Shown: positions 16,616 to 25,360 of the stretch, in pieces
Numbering within the stretch: the first letter of the stretch is position 1
Layout of the letters: the number at the start of each line of letters is the position of its first letter
Assembly (NCBI RefSeq): GCF_030269545.1
Contig: NZ_BSTN01000024.1
Span: 1 to 64,000, forward strand
Origin: Actinomadura sp. NBRC 104425
GTDB taxonomy: Bacteria > Actinomycetota > Actinomycetes > Streptosporangiales > Streptosporangiaceae
Direction: 5' to 3'
Length of the DNA: 64,000 nucleotides
Notes under the pieces: generated by a model
What the model saw: the letters and a program-made list of their open reading frames with translations, nothing else
What the model was told of the DNA's origin: nothing
Databases searched by the model: none
Translations under genes and position numbers: made by a program

Positions 16616-16648
16616 GTCGGCGAGTTCGCCTCTGCCGGGAAGGTCTGA
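16034..16648 (+). CDS. cvnD: Small GTPase-like protein, conservon CvnD (copy 2)
   Basis: The protein (204 aa) is identical to copy 1 through residue 194. The last ten residues then differ (VGEFASAGKV). P-loop GGFGVGKTT is at residues 25-33 and GTPGQERF at 90-97. The GTPase core is therefore the same in both modules and only the extreme C-terminus, often a place for partner or membrane contact, differs. A hairpin follows at 16653-16691 and ends the operon. Confidence 0.92.
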   Translation: MVSGPSKRTPNARKLPTAVKIVIAGGFGVGKTTMVGTVSETQPLRTEELLTDRSIGIDDVSGVERKTTTTVAMDFGRITMRDEYVLYLFGTPGQERFWFMWDEVALGALGAVVLADTRRLKDCFPSVDYFERRGTPFVVAVNCFEGARQYELGEIETALNLGPNVPVMLCDARKLDSCKNVLINLVMHAMKVRGVGEFASAGKV

Positions 16649-16652
16649 CCGC

Positions 16653-16691
16653 TCGGGCACGGCCGCGGGCCCGCCGTCCCACCGTGCCCGA
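16653..16691 (+). terminator. Hairpin after conservon 2
   Basis: A perfect 10-bp stem, TCGGGCACGG (16653-16662) and CCGTGCCCGA (16682-16691), lies a few bases after the cvnD stop. It is unrelated in sequence to the hairpin after conservon 1, so the repeats were joined to different flanks. Confidence 0.55.
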
Positions 16692-16729
16692 AGTCCGCCA
16701 AGCCCGCTTCCCGCGAGCAGAATGACCAG

Positions 16730-17269
16730 ATGGGTGACGTGGAGATCCGCACATCGCACACCGCCGAGTTGGACGGCGCGACGCTCGCTTTGATCCGGGC
16801 GCTGCTGGACGACGTCTTCGAGGGCGACCTGTCCGACGCCGACTGGGAGCATGCGCTGGGCGGCGTCCACGCACTGGCCTGGGACGGCGCCGAACTGATC
16901 GGGCACGCGTCGGTGGTCCAGCGGCGCATGCTGCACGACGGCCGCGCACTGCGCACGGGCTACGTCGAGGCCGTGGGAGTCCGCGGCGACCGGCGGCGCG
17001 AGGGCTGCGGCGCCGCCCTCATGGCGGCCATCACACGCGTGCTGACGGGAGCGTACGAACTGGGCGCCCTGTCCGCCGCCGACCAGGCCGGCGAGTTCTA
17101 TTCGGCGCTCGGCTGGACGCGGTGGCAGGGGCCGACCTACGCGCTCACCCCCCAGGGTGTCGTACGGACCGAGGAAGACGACGACGGCGTCTTCGTGCTC
17201 CCCCTGACCGCACCGGTGGACGTGTCCGGCGCACTCACCTGCGACTGGCGCGACGGCGACGTCTGGTGA
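16730..17269 (+). CDS. Aminoglycoside 2'-N-acetyltransferase-like GNAT protein, AAC(2')-I type
   Basis: The protein (179 aa) is a GNAT-fold acetyl-CoA-dependent acetyltransferase. It resembles the mycobacterial AAC(2')-I proteins from end to end, as I recall them: DWEHALGGVHALAWDGAELI, GHASVVQRRMLHDGRALRTG, YVEAVGVRGDRR, GAYELGALSAADQA, DDDGVFVLPL, and the ending CDWRDGDVW. The length is also that of the family (about 180 aa). The acetyl-CoA loop is around VRGDRRREGCGAAL. The family acetylates the 2'-amino group of aminoglycosides. A role in acetylating a cell metabolite is also proposed for chromosomal copies. It is a single gene, convergent with the prenyl synthase. Confidence 0.88.
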   Translation: MGDVEIRTSHTAELDGATLALIRALLDDVFEGDLSDADWEHALGGVHALAWDGAELIGHASVVQRRMLHDGRALRTGYVEAVGVRGDRRREGCGAALMAAITRVLTGAYELGALSAADQAGEFYSALGWTRWQGPTYALTPQGVVRTEEDDDGVFVLPLTAPVDVSGALTCDWRDGDVW

Positions 17270-17366
17270 AGCCACCCCGGGGCTTTCAGGCCGGCTCACA
17301 CACCGGCAACCGCGCTCCGGCACCGTGGTTGACAGACCTGTCCCGAAAAGGCTCTACAAAAGACAT

Positions 17367-17393
17367 CCGCGCCGAGCACGGGGCCCGGCGCGG
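17367..17393 (-). terminator. Terminator at the end of the nuo/prenyl synthase transcript
   Basis: Arms CCGCGCC (17367-17373) and GGCGCGG (17387-17393) form a hairpin. Read on the minus strand, it is followed after a few bases by TTTT. It lies about 20 bp past the stop of the polyprenyl synthase gene. Confidence 0.5.
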
Positions 17394-17412
17394 AGGGAGA
17401 GGCGGACGGACG

Positions 17413-18414
17413 TCAGCCCGTGCGGGACACCACGTAGTCGCACAGGCCCGTCAGAGCGGCGCGGGCCGGGATGTCGGGCAGCGTCATCAGCTCGGCGCGG
17501 GCGTCCTCGGCCCAGGCGCGCAGGTCGGCGCGGGCCTGGTCCATGGCCGGGTGGGCGCGCAGCAGCGTGAGCGCCTCGCGGTGCAGCGCGTCGTCGGTCA
17601 GGTCGAGCGTCAGCAGCTCGCGCAGCCGGGCGTCGTCGGGGCCCGAGCCGATGCCGGCCTGCACGTGGTGGATCGGCAGGGTGCGGATGCCCTCCCGCAG
17701 GTCCGTGCCGGGCGTCTTGCCGGACTGCTCGGTCTCCGACGCGACGTCCAGGATGTCGTCCGACAACTGGAACGCAACGCCGATCTTCTCGCACGCCGAG
17801 GTAATGGTGTCGACGATATGCGCCGGCGCCCCGGCCAGCATGGCGCCGAGCTGGCCGGACGTGGCGATCAGCGACGCGGTCTTGTCGGCCAGCACCTGCA
17901 GGTAGTGCTTGAGCGGGTCGGCGTCCGCGGCCGGGCCGACGGTCTCCTGGATCTGGCCGCGCACCAGCCGGGCGAACGAGCGCGCCTGGATGCGCACCGC
18001 CTCCGGCCCGAGGTCGGCCAGCAGGTCGGAGGCGCGGGCGAACAGGTAGTCGCCGGTGAGGATGGCGACGGTGTTGGTCCACCGGGCGTTGGCCGACTGG
18101 TCGCCGCGGCGCACCGTCGCCTCGTCCATCACGTCGTCGTGGTACAGGGTGGCCAGATGGGTCAGCTCGACCACCACCGCGGCCGGGACGACCCCGGACG
18201 CGGTGGGATCCCCGAAGTGCGAGGCGAGCAGCACCAGCGTCGGACGGAACCGCTTGCCGCCCGCCTCCAGCAGGTGCCGGGACGCGTCCGCGAGCAGCGG
18301 TACGTCGCTGCGCACCGACTCGCGGAGCAGGTCCTCGACCGCGGCGAGCCGTTCCCGGATGTCCGCCGCGAGACCGTCATCCACTGTCAGGTCGAACGCA
18401 ACGGCACTACTCAC
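17413..18414 (-). CDS. Polyprenyl diphosphate synthase (menaquinone side chain)
   Basis: The protein (about 333 aa) is a trans-isoprenyl diphosphate synthase. The first Asp-rich motif is in LYHDDVMDEA, the second in FQLSDDILDVASE. GGKRFRP near residue 58 binds the allylic/IPP substrates. GTG 18414 is chosen: a run of Gs precedes it and the homology begins shortly after. The frame open further upstream reads into nuoN. It is the last gene of the nuo transcript, 13 bp after nuoN. Together with menG and the MenJ-like reductase at the other side of nuo it points to making the menaquinone tail. Chain length is not readable by eye. A GGPP-forming role for the terpenoid region is possible but less likely. 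Confidence 0.88.
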   Translation of the reverse strand: MSSAVAFDLTVDDGLAADIRERLAAVEDLLRESVRSDVPLLADASRHLLEAGGKRFRPTLVLLASHFGDPTASGVVPAAVVVELTHLATLYHDDVMDEATVRRGDQSANARWTNTVAILTGDYLFARASDLLADLGPEAVRIQARSFARLVRGQIQETVGPAADADPLKHYLQVLADKTASLIATSGQLGAMLAGAPAHIVDTITSACEKIGVAFQLSDDILDVASETEQSGKTPGTDLREGIRTLPIHHVQAGIGSGPDDARLRELLTLDLTDDALHREALTLLRAHPAMDQARADLRAWAEDARAELMTLPDIPARAALTGLCDYVVSRTG

Positions 18415-18427
18415 CAGGACCCCCGGT

Positions 18428-19996
18428 CTACCGGACGAACATCTGCGACGCGGCGTGCCCCGCGAGGTCCAGCACGGGCTGGGGCAGCACGCCGAGTACA
18501 ACAGTAGCCGTCAGACCGAGCGCGACGGCCGTCGCGGTGGCCGGTCCGGCGACCACCCACGGCCCGTCGGCCTCCGGCTCGGAGAAGAACATCACCACGA
18601 TCACGCGGACGTAGAAGAACGCCGCGATCGCCGAGGCGACCACGCCGACCACGACCAGCGGGGTGGCCCCGCCCTGCACGGCCGCGCTGAACACCGCGAA
18701 CTTGCCGGTGAACCCGCTGGTCAGCGGGATACCGGCCATCGCCAGCAGAAAGAAGGCGAACGTTCCGGCCACCACCGGGGAGCGGCGCCCGAGCCCGGCC
18801 CAGCGCGACAGGTGCGCGGCCTCGCCGCCCGCGTCCCGCACCATCGAGATCACCGCGAACGCGCCGATCACGGTGAAGCCGTAGGCGGCCAGGTAGAACA
18901 GCGAGCCGGACAGGCCGTCGCGGGACGTGGCCACCACGCCCGTGAGCAGGAAGCCCGCGTGCGCGATCGAGGAGTAGGCCAGCATCCGCTTGACGTCGGT
19001 CTGGGTGATCGCGATGACCGCGCCGGCGACCATCGTGAGAATCGCCACACCCCACATCGCGGGCCGCCAGTCCCAGCGCAGGTTCTCGAACGCGACGTAG
19101 TACACCCGCAGGATCGCGCCGAACGCCGACACCGTGGTGCAGGACGCCATGAGCGCGGTGATCGGGGTCGGGGCGCCCTGGTACACGTCCGGCTTCCACA
19201 TGTGGAACGGCACCGCGCCCAGCTTGAACAGCAGGCCCACCGACAGCAGCGCGGTCCCGGCCAGCAGCAGCGTCTCCTGGCCGGCATTGCGGCTGAGCTG
19301 GTCGGCGATGGCCGACAGCCGCACCGACCCGGCGTAGCCGTACAGCAGCGCCACCCCGTACAGGAAGAACGCCGAGGAGAACGCGCCCAGCAGGAAGTAC
19401 TTGACCGCGGCCTCCTGCGACAGCAGCCGACGGCGCCGCGCCAGCCCGCACAGCAGGTACAGCGGCAGCGACAGGATCTCCAGCGCCACGAACATGGTCA
19501 GCAGGTCGTTGGCGGCCGGGAAGGTGATCATGCCGGCGACCGCGAACGTCATCAGCGGGAACACCTCGGTCTGGGTGCGTCCCGCCGCCGCGGTCGCCTG
19601 CTCGGCGTCCGTGCCGGGCAGCGCCGCGGCCTGCGCGGCGAAGTGGCCCTGCCGGCGCTCGGCGATCAGCAGCAGGCTGACCAGCGCCAGCACCAACACG
19701 GTGCCCTGCACGAACAGCGTCGGCCCGTCCACGCCGAGCGCGCCCTCGGCGGCGACGTGGAACGGCTTGTCGAAGGCGAGCTTGATCGTACCGAGCAGCG
19801 CCGCGATCAGGCCGACGAACGCCACCGTCAGCTGCACCGGGTACCGCCAGGCGCGGCCGACGAACGCCTCCACCAGCACGCCGAGCACGGCCGCGCCGAA
19901 CATCACCAGGATCGGCGCGATCTGCCCGTACTCGATGTGCGGCGCGGGGATGTCGTTCTGCGCCAGCACGACGCTCACCGAAGTCGAGGTGCTCAC
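18428..19996 (-). CDS. nuoN: NADH-quinone oxidoreductase subunit N
   Basis: The protein (522 aa) is an antiporter-like membrane subunit of complex I that takes part in proton pumping. It has about 14 hydrophobic helices. The proton_antipo_M signature is seen in AAVKYFLLGAFSSAFFLYG, KLGAVPFHMWKPDVYQG and ITQTDVKRMLAYSSIAHAG, with the conserved Lys residues of the half-channels. The GTG start at 19996 overlaps the nuoM stop by 4 bases. It is the last nuo subunit before the prenyl synthase. Confidence 0.97.
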   Translation of the reverse strand: MSTSTSVSVVLAQNDIPAPHIEYGQIAPILVMFGAAVLGVLVEAFVGRAWRYPVQLTVAFVGLIAALLGTIKLAFDKPFHVAAEGALGVDGPTLFVQGTVLVLALVSLLLIAERRQGHFAAQAAALPGTDAEQATAAAGRTQTEVFPLMTFAVAGMITFPAANDLLTMFVALEILSLPLYLLCGLARRRRLLSQEAAVKYFLLGAFSSAFFLYGVALLYGYAGSVRLSAIADQLSRNAGQETLLLAGTALLSVGLLFKLGAVPFHMWKPDVYQGAPTPITALMASCTTVSAFGAILRVYYVAFENLRWDWRPAMWGVAILTMVAGAVIAITQTDVKRMLAYSSIAHAGFLLTGVVATSRDGLSGSLFYLAAYGFTVIGAFAVISMVRDAGGEAAHLSRWAGLGRRSPVVAGTFAFFLLAMAGIPLTSGFTGKFAVFSAAVQGGATPLVVVGVVASAIAAFFYVRVIVVMFFSEPEADGPWVVAGPATATAVALGLTATVVLGVLPQPVLDLAGHAASQMFVR

Positions 19997-21564
19997 GGAC
20001 GCGCTCCGTTCTCAGCGACGATCTGGGGCGCCGGGTCGGACTTGTCGACCCGGGCCAGCGTGTGCTGCACCGAAGGGTTGATCACATTGAGGACCGGCTG
20101 CGGGAAGAAGCCCATCGCCACGATGATCGCGATGATCGGGCCGATGGCGAGCCGTTCGCGCAGCGACAGGTCCTTCATGCCGCCGACGGCCTCCTTGGCC
20201 GGGCCGCCCATGGTGCGCTGGTACATCCACAGGATGTAGATGGCGGCCAGGATGATGCCGGTGGCGGCCAGCACCGCGGCCACCCGGTAGCGGGTGAACG
20301 TGCCGGTGAGCACGAGGAACTCCGACACGAACGGCGCCAGCCCGGGCAGCGACAGCCCGGCCAGGCCGGCGATCAGGAAGCTGCCCGCCAGCAGCGGCGC
20401 CACCTTCTGCACGCCGCCGAACGCGTCGATCCGCGCCGACCGCCGCCGCGTGATCATGAAGCCGACCACCAGGAACAGCGCCCCGGTGGCGAACCCGTGG
20501 TTGATCATGTAGAGGGCGGCGCCGGACTGGCCCTGCGAGGTCATCGCGAACACGCCCAGCACGATGAACCCGAAGTGCGACACCGACGTGTAGGCCACCA
20601 GCCGCTTGAGGTCCACCTGCCCGATCGCCAGCACCGCGCCGTAGATCACGCTGATCACCGCCAGCGTGATCACCACCGGGGTGGCCCACTTGGCGGCGCC
20701 GGGGAACAGCTCCAGGCAGAACCGCAGCATGCCGTAGGTGCCGACCTTGTCCAGCACGCCGACGATCAGCACCAGCGCCCCGACCGGGGACTGCGCCGCC
20801 GCGTCCGGCAGCCAGGTGTGCACCGGCACCATCGGCGCCTTGATCGCGAACGCGACGAAGAAGCCGAGGAACAGCCACTTGGCCGTGGTCGGGTCGATCC
20901 GCAGCTCGGTCAGCTCGCTGAACAGGAACGTGCCGTGCCCGAGCCCGCCCTCGCTCACCGGGCGGTTCGACAGCGGGTACAGCCAGATGACGGCCACCAG
21001 CATCAGCAGCCCGCCGAACAGCGAGTACAGCAGGAACTTGACGGCCGCGTACGAGCGCTGCGCCCCGCCGTAGTACCCGATGAGGAAGTACACCGGGACC
21101 AGCATGGCCTCGAAGAAGACGTAGAAGAGGAAGACGTCGGTCGCCGCGAAGACGCCGATCATCATCGCTTCCATGGTCAGCAGCAGCGCGAAGTACGTCT
21201 TCACCGACCGGCGCGGCGGCACGTCCACGCCGCCGGAGCGGTCCTCGGCGCGCCAGGACGCCAGGATCACCAGCGGGACGAGGATCACCGACAGGCCGAT
21301 CAGGGTCAGCGCGACGCCGTCCACGCCGAGCGCCCAGTGCACCCCGAACGCGCGGATCCACCAGTAGGTCTCTTCGAACTGAAAGCGCGGCCCGCCGGTG
21401 TCGAACTGGATCGCCATCGCCAGCGCGACCAGCGCGACCAGCACCGACACGCCCAGCGCGGCCTGCTTGGCCAGCTCCTCGCGGGCCCGCGGCAGCAGGC
21501 CGACGACCAGCGCGCCCACCGCGGGCAGCGCGATCAGGACGGACAGCCAGGGAAAGTCTTCCAT
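19993..21564 (-). CDS. nuoM: NADH-quinone oxidoreductase subunit M
   Basis: The protein (523 aa) is an antiporter-like proton-pumping subunit of complex I. The start at 21564 gives MEDFPWLSVLIALPAVGALV. The longer open frame upstream is out of register with nuoL and is not used. Family segments are the GxxE helix (FEAMLVPVYFLIGYYGG), AIKAPMVPVHTWLPDAAAQS and GQVDLKRLVAYTSVSHFGF. Its ATG overlaps the nuoL stop by one base (TGATG) and its own end overlaps nuoN by 4. Confidence 0.97.
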   Translation of the reverse strand: MEDFPWLSVLIALPAVGALVVGLLPRAREELAKQAALGVSVLVALVALAMAIQFDTGGPRFQFEETYWWIRAFGVHWALGVDGVALTLIGLSVILVPLVILASWRAEDRSGGVDVPPRRSVKTYFALLLTMEAMMIGVFAATDVFLFYVFFEAMLVPVYFLIGYYGGAQRSYAAVKFLLYSLFGGLLMLVAVIWLYPLSNRPVSEGGLGHGTFLFSELTELRIDPTTAKWLFLGFFVAFAIKAPMVPVHTWLPDAAAQSPVGALVLIVGVLDKVGTYGMLRFCLELFPGAAKWATPVVITLAVISVIYGAVLAIGQVDLKRLVAYTSVSHFGFIVLGVFAMTSQGQSGAALYMINHGFATGALFLVVGFMITRRRSARIDAFGGVQKVAPLLAGSFLIAGLAGLSLPGLAPFVSEFLVLTGTFTRYRVAAVLAATGIILAAIYILWMYQRTMGGPAKEAVGGMKDLSLRERLAIGPIIAIIVAMGFFPQPVLNVINPSVQHTLARVDKSDPAPQIVAENGARP

Positions 21565-23474
21565 CAGACGTTCACCACCAGCAGCGCCGCCACGACGATG
21601 GCCGCACCGAAGAGCATGGACAGGGCATAGGAGCGGACGAACCCGGTCTGTATCCGCCGCAGCCGGCCCGAGCTGCCGCCGATGCCGGCGGCCAGCCCGT
21701 TGACCACGCCGTCCACCCCGCGGTTGTCGAACCAGACCGCCAGCCGGGTCAGCCACTGCCCGGGACGCATCAGCAGCGACTCGTTGATGGCGTCGCCGTA
21801 CAGGTCCTTGCGGGCCGCGACGGTGAGGAACGACCCGGCGGGCGCGCTGCGCGGCACCGGGCGGGCCCCGTACTGCCGCCACGCGATACCGACGCCGATG
21901 ACCATCAGCACCAGCGTGGCGATGCCCGGCGCGGTGATCCAGTGGAACTCGCTTTCGTGCGGATGCCCGACCACCGGGCCGAGGAAGTCGGCGAACCCGC
22001 CGAGGATGAGGAAGCCGCCCGCGAACAGCGACCCGACCGCCAGCAGCATCAGCGGCACGGTCATCACCTTGGGCGACTCGTGCGGGTGCACGCCCTCGTC
22101 CCAGCGCTGCTCGCCGTGGAACGTCATGAACATGACCCGGGACATGTAGTAGGCGGTGACGCCCGCGCCGACCAGCGCGCAGGTGCCGAGGATCGCGCCG
22201 GACGTGCCGCCCTTGTGGAAGGCGGCCTCGATGATGGCGTCCTTGGTGAACCACCCCGACAGCAGCGGGAACCCGATGATCGCCAGGTAGCCCAGGCCGA
22301 ACGTGGCCCAGGTGATCACCATGACCGCGCGCAGCGCCCCGTACCGGCGCATGTTCACGTCGTCCTTCATGGCGTGCATGACCGACCCGGCGCCCAGGAA
22401 CAGCCCGGCCTTGAAGAAGCCGTGCGCGATCAGGTGCGCGATGGCGAAGGCGTACCCGGCCGGGCCCAGCCCGGCGGCCAGCATCATGTAGCCGATCTGC
22501 GACATCGTCGAACCGGCCAGGGCCTTCTTGATGTCGTCCTTGCCGCACCCGATGATCGCACCGGCCAGCAGCGTGGCCGCGCCGACGATCGTCACCACCA
22601 GCTGCGCGTCCGGCGCCATCTCGTAGATCGGGGCGGACCGAACGATCAGATACACGCCCGCGGTCACCATCGTGGCCGCGTGGATCAGCGCCGACACCGG
22701 GGTCGGGCCCTCCATCGCGTCCAGCAGCCAGGACTGCAGCGGCAGCTGCGCCGACTTGCCGCACGCGCCGAGCAGGAGCAGCAGCCCGATCGCGGTGGCC
22801 GTGCCGGTGCTCAGCTGGGACGCCGCGCCCACGTGCTCGGCACCCTCACCGAGCACCTGCTCGAACCCGACCGTGCCGAACGTGGCGAACATCAGCATGA
22901 TCGCGGTGATGAAGCCGAAGTCGCCGACCCGGTTCACCACGAACGCCTTCTTGGCGGCGGTGGCCGCGCTGGGCTTGTGCTGCCAGAACCCGATCAGCAG
23001 GTAGGACGCCAGGCCCACGCCCTCCCAGCCGATGAACATGGCCAGGTAGTTGTCGCCCAGCACCAGCAGCAGCATCGCCGCCACGAACAGGTTCAGGTAG
23101 GCGAAGAAGCGCCGCCGGTCGGGGTCGTGCTCCATGTAGCCGATGGAGTAGATGTGGATGAGCGAACCCACCCCGGTGATCAGCAGCACGAAGCTGATGG
23201 ACAGCGGGTCCACCAGCAGCCCCATGTCGACCTTGAACGACCCGACGTCGAAGAACTCCCACAGGTGCAGCATGCGGCGCCGCTGCTCCGGGTCGTAGCC
23301 GAGCATCTGGACGAACATCGCCGCGCCCACGACGAAGGACGCCAGCGACATGGCGACGCCGAGCAGATGCCCCCACCGGTCGGTGCGGCGCCCGCCGAGC
23401 AGCAGGACCGCCGCACCGGCCAGCGGCAGCGCGATGAGGAGCCAGGCGGCAGCCTGGATGCCTTCCGCTTTCAT
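21564..23474 (-). CDS. nuoL: NADH-quinone oxidoreductase subunit L
   Basis: The protein (636 aa) is the largest antiporter-like subunit of complex I. It includes the long C-terminal amphipathic helix expected to lie along the membrane arm. Landmarks are FIGWEGVGLASYLLIGFW, GKSAQLPLQSWLLDAMEGPT, CGKDDIKKALAGSTMSQIGY and the Lys/Glu residues of the proton path. It follows nuoK by 10 bp. The frame covering it is fully conserved, with no breaks. Confidence 0.97.
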   Translation of the reverse strand: MKAEGIQAAAWLLIALPLAGAAVLLLGGRRTDRWGHLLGVAMSLASFVVGAAMFVQMLGYDPEQRRRMLHLWEFFDVGSFKVDMGLLVDPLSISFVLLITGVGSLIHIYSIGYMEHDPDRRRFFAYLNLFVAAMLLLVLGDNYLAMFIGWEGVGLASYLLIGFWQHKPSAATAAKKAFVVNRVGDFGFITAIMLMFATFGTVGFEQVLGEGAEHVGAASQLSTGTATAIGLLLLLGACGKSAQLPLQSWLLDAMEGPTPVSALIHAATMVTAGVYLIVRSAPIYEMAPDAQLVVTIVGAATLLAGAIIGCGKDDIKKALAGSTMSQIGYMMLAAGLGPAGYAFAIAHLIAHGFFKAGLFLGAGSVMHAMKDDVNMRRYGALRAVMVITWATFGLGYLAIIGFPLLSGWFTKDAIIEAAFHKGGTSGAILGTCALVGAGVTAYYMSRVMFMTFHGEQRWDEGVHPHESPKVMTVPLMLLAVGSLFAGGFLILGGFADFLGPVVGHPHESEFHWITAPGIATLVLMVIGVGIAWRQYGARPVPRSAPAGSFLTVAARKDLYGDAINESLLMRPGQWLTRLAVWFDNRGVDGVVNGLAAGIGGSSGRLRRIQTGFVRSYALSMLFGAAIVVAALLVVNV

Positions 23475-23484
23475 CCCCGGCCTC

Positions 23485-23784
23485 TCAGTACTTCAGCAGG
23501 TTCGCGTCGTCCACCGACGAGGACCTGCGGGTTCTGAAGATGGTCATGATGATCGCCAGACCCACCACGACCTCCGCGGCGGCCACCACCATCACGAAGA
23601 AGGCGATGATCTGGCCTTCGAGGTTGCCGTGCATGCGGGCGAACGACACGAACGCCAGGTTCGCGGCGTTGAGCATGAGCTCGACGCACATGAACACCAC
23701 GATCGCGTTGCGGCGGACCAGCACGCCCACGCCCCCGATGGTGAACAGGATCGCCGAGAGCGCCAGGTAGTGCCCGGGACTCAT
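23485..23784 (-). CDS. nuoK: NADH-quinone oxidoreductase subunit K
   Basis: The protein (99 aa) has three membrane helices, the standard length for NuoK. The start MSPGHYLALSAILFTIGGVG is typical. The two conserved membrane glutamates are present (Glu in FMCVELMLNAANLAF and in AAAEVVVGLAI), both used in proton transfer. The start codon overlaps the nuoJ stop by 4 bases. Confidence 0.97.
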   Translation of the reverse strand: MSPGHYLALSAILFTIGGVGVLVRRNAIVVFMCVELMLNAANLAFVSFARMHGNLEGQIIAFFVMVVAAAEVVVGLAIIMTIFRTRRSSSVDDANLLKY

Positions 23785-24746
23785 TGACCTGCCTCCCCTT
23801 CGCTCGTCGCGGCGCCGCCGGAGCCGTCCGCGCCGCCGGCCTCGGGCGAGCCGCCGGACACGGGGGTGCCGCTCTTGGTCTCGCGCCCCTCGGCGCCCGC
23901 CGCGTCCGCCTCGGCGGTCGCCGCGCGCACCGCGGTCAGATCCGCCTGGACGGCCGCCGTCTCACTGCCGCCCTCCAGGTCGGCGTGCCGCCGCGCGGTG
24001 TCGACGCGGGCCGCGATGATCGGGCTGACCGACAGCTCCGACGGGGTGCCGTCGGGCAGCATCGCCGGCATGTCGACCGCGTTGTGCCGGGCGTAGGTGC
24101 CGGGACCGGGCAGCGGGCCGGGGTGCTTGCCGGTCTGAAACCGCCGCTTGGCCAGGTCCTTCTGCGTCGGCTTGGGCGTGGTGCGCTCGCGGTGCGCCAG
24201 CACCATCGCGCCCAGCGCCGCCGTGATCAGCAGCGCGCTGGTCGCCTCGAACGCGAACACGTACTTGCCGAACAGCAGCCGCGCCAGGCCGATGACGTTG
24301 CCCTCCTGGTTGGCCTGCACCAGCCCGACCGAGTCGTCCAGCGCCGCGTTGCCGAGCCCCGCGGTCACCAGCACCAGGAAGCCGAGCCCGGCGACCGCCG
24401 CCCACAGCCGCTGCCCGCGGATCGTCTCCACCAGCGAGTCGGTGGAGCTCACCCCGACCAGCATCAGCACGAACAGGAACAGCATCAGCACCGCGCCGGT
24501 GTAGACGATCACCTGGACGAACGCCAGGAACGGCGCCCCCTGGACCGCGTACAGCGCGGCCAGCGACAGCATCACCGCCGCCAGCAGCAGCGCCGAATGC
24601 ACCGCCCGCCGCATGAAGACCATGCCGAGCGCGGCGCACACCGACACGATCGCCAGCAGCCAGAAGAAGAACGGCTCGCCCGACTGCTTGTCGGCGACCT
24701 GCGCCAGCACCGGCGCGTACTGGGCCGCCAGCACCTGCGCGTTCAC
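23781..24746 (-). CDS. nuoJ: NADH-quinone oxidoreductase subunit J with long C-terminal tail
   Basis: The protein (321 aa) has five membrane helices of NuoJ in the first 170 residues, including FVQVIVYTGAVLMLFLFVLM with the helix-break motif YTGAV. The remaining 140 residues are a hydrophilic tail rich in Ala, Gly, Ser, Glu and Asp (GGADGSGGAATSEGEAGQ at the end) that most bacterial NuoJ proteins lack. GTG 24746 overlaps the nuoI stop by 4. The longer frame upstream reads through nuoI out of register. Confidence 0.95.
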   Translation of the reverse strand: MNAQVLAAQYAPVLAQVADKQSGEPFFFWLLAIVSVCAALGMVFMRRAVHSALLLAAVMLSLAALYAVQGAPFLAFVQVIVYTGAVLMLFLFVLMLVGVSSTDSLVETIRGQRLWAAVAGLGFLVLVTAGLGNAALDDSVGLVQANQEGNVIGLARLLFGKYVFAFEATSALLITAALGAMVLAHRERTTPKPTQKDLAKRRFQTGKHPGPLPGPGTYARHNAVDMPAMLPDGTPSELSVSPIIAARVDTARRHADLEGGSETAAVQADLTAVRAATAEADAAGAEGRETKSGTPVSGGSPEAGGADGSGGAATSEGEAGQ

Positions 24747-25360
24747 TTGTCGTCTCCGCTCTTGCGCTTGCGCCGGCCCTCGCGCGCCGCGGCCGCGTCG
24801 GCGCTCGCGCGCCCGTCGCCCTCGGCCGGGACGGCGGCCGCGGGCTCCTCGGGCTGCAGGCCGAGGCGGTAGTAGTCCTCCTCGGTCTCGCCGAGCCGCA
24901 TGGGGTGCGGCGGCGCCTCCATGCCCTCGCGCAGCGGCGCCAGCAGCATGTCCTTGGTGTAGATCAGGCTCTCGCGGCTGTCGTCGGCCAGCTCGTACTC
25001 GTTGGTCATCGTCAGCGCCCGGGTGGGGCACGCCTCGATGCACAGGCCGCACAGGATGCAGCGCAGGTAGTTGATCTGGTAGACGCGCCCGTACCGCTCG
25101 CCCGGGGAGTAGCGCTCCTCCTCGGTGTTGTCGGCGCCCTCCACGTAGATGGCGTCGGCGGGGCAGGCCCAGGCGCACAGCTCGCACCCGACGCACTTCT
25201 CCAGCCCGTCCGGCCACCGGTTGAGCTGGTGCCGGCCGTGGAAGCGCGGCGCGGTCGGCTTCTTGACCTCGGGGTACTGGACGGTCTCGCTCTTCATGAA
25301 CATCTGGTGGAACGAGACCCCGAACCCCTTGACCGGGTTCAGGAAGTCAGTGAGTCCCAC
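24743..25360 (-). CDS. nuoI: NADH-quinone oxidoreductase subunit I (two 4Fe-4S clusters)
   Basis: The protein (205 aa) carries clusters N6a and N6b, which pass electrons toward the quinone site. Two ferredoxin motifs are seen: CVGCELCAWACPADAI and CILCGLCIEACPTRAL. The N-terminal amphipathic start MGLTDFLNPVKGFGVSFHQM is typical. A charged, low-complexity C-terminal tail (EGRRKRKSGDDK at the end) extends past the usual length. GTG 25360 lies inside the end of nuoH (14-bp overlap). Confidence 0.97.
   Translation of the reverse strand: MGLTDFLNPVKGFGVSFHQMFMKSETVQYPEVKKPTAPRFHGRHQLNRWPDGLEKCVGCELCAWACPADAIYVEGADNTEEERYSPGERYGRVYQINYLRCILCGLCIEACPTRALTMTNEYELADDSRESLIYTKDMLLAPLREGMEAPPHPMRLGETEEDYYRLGLQPEEPAAAVPAEGDGRASADAAAAREGRRKRKSGDDK

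Noticed and set aside
17413..18414. Polyprenyl synthase as a dedicated GGPP synthase for the terpenoid island
   Set aside because: It is on the opposite strand, follows nuoN by 13 bp and fits the menaquinone set. No evidence ties it to the terpene genes.
18056..23537. Very long open frames antisense to nuo and prenyl synthase genes (up to 727 aa)
   Set aside because: They are His/Arg/Gln/Asp-rich shadow frames caused by high GC and third-position bias. They overlap clearly conserved complex I genes on the other strand.
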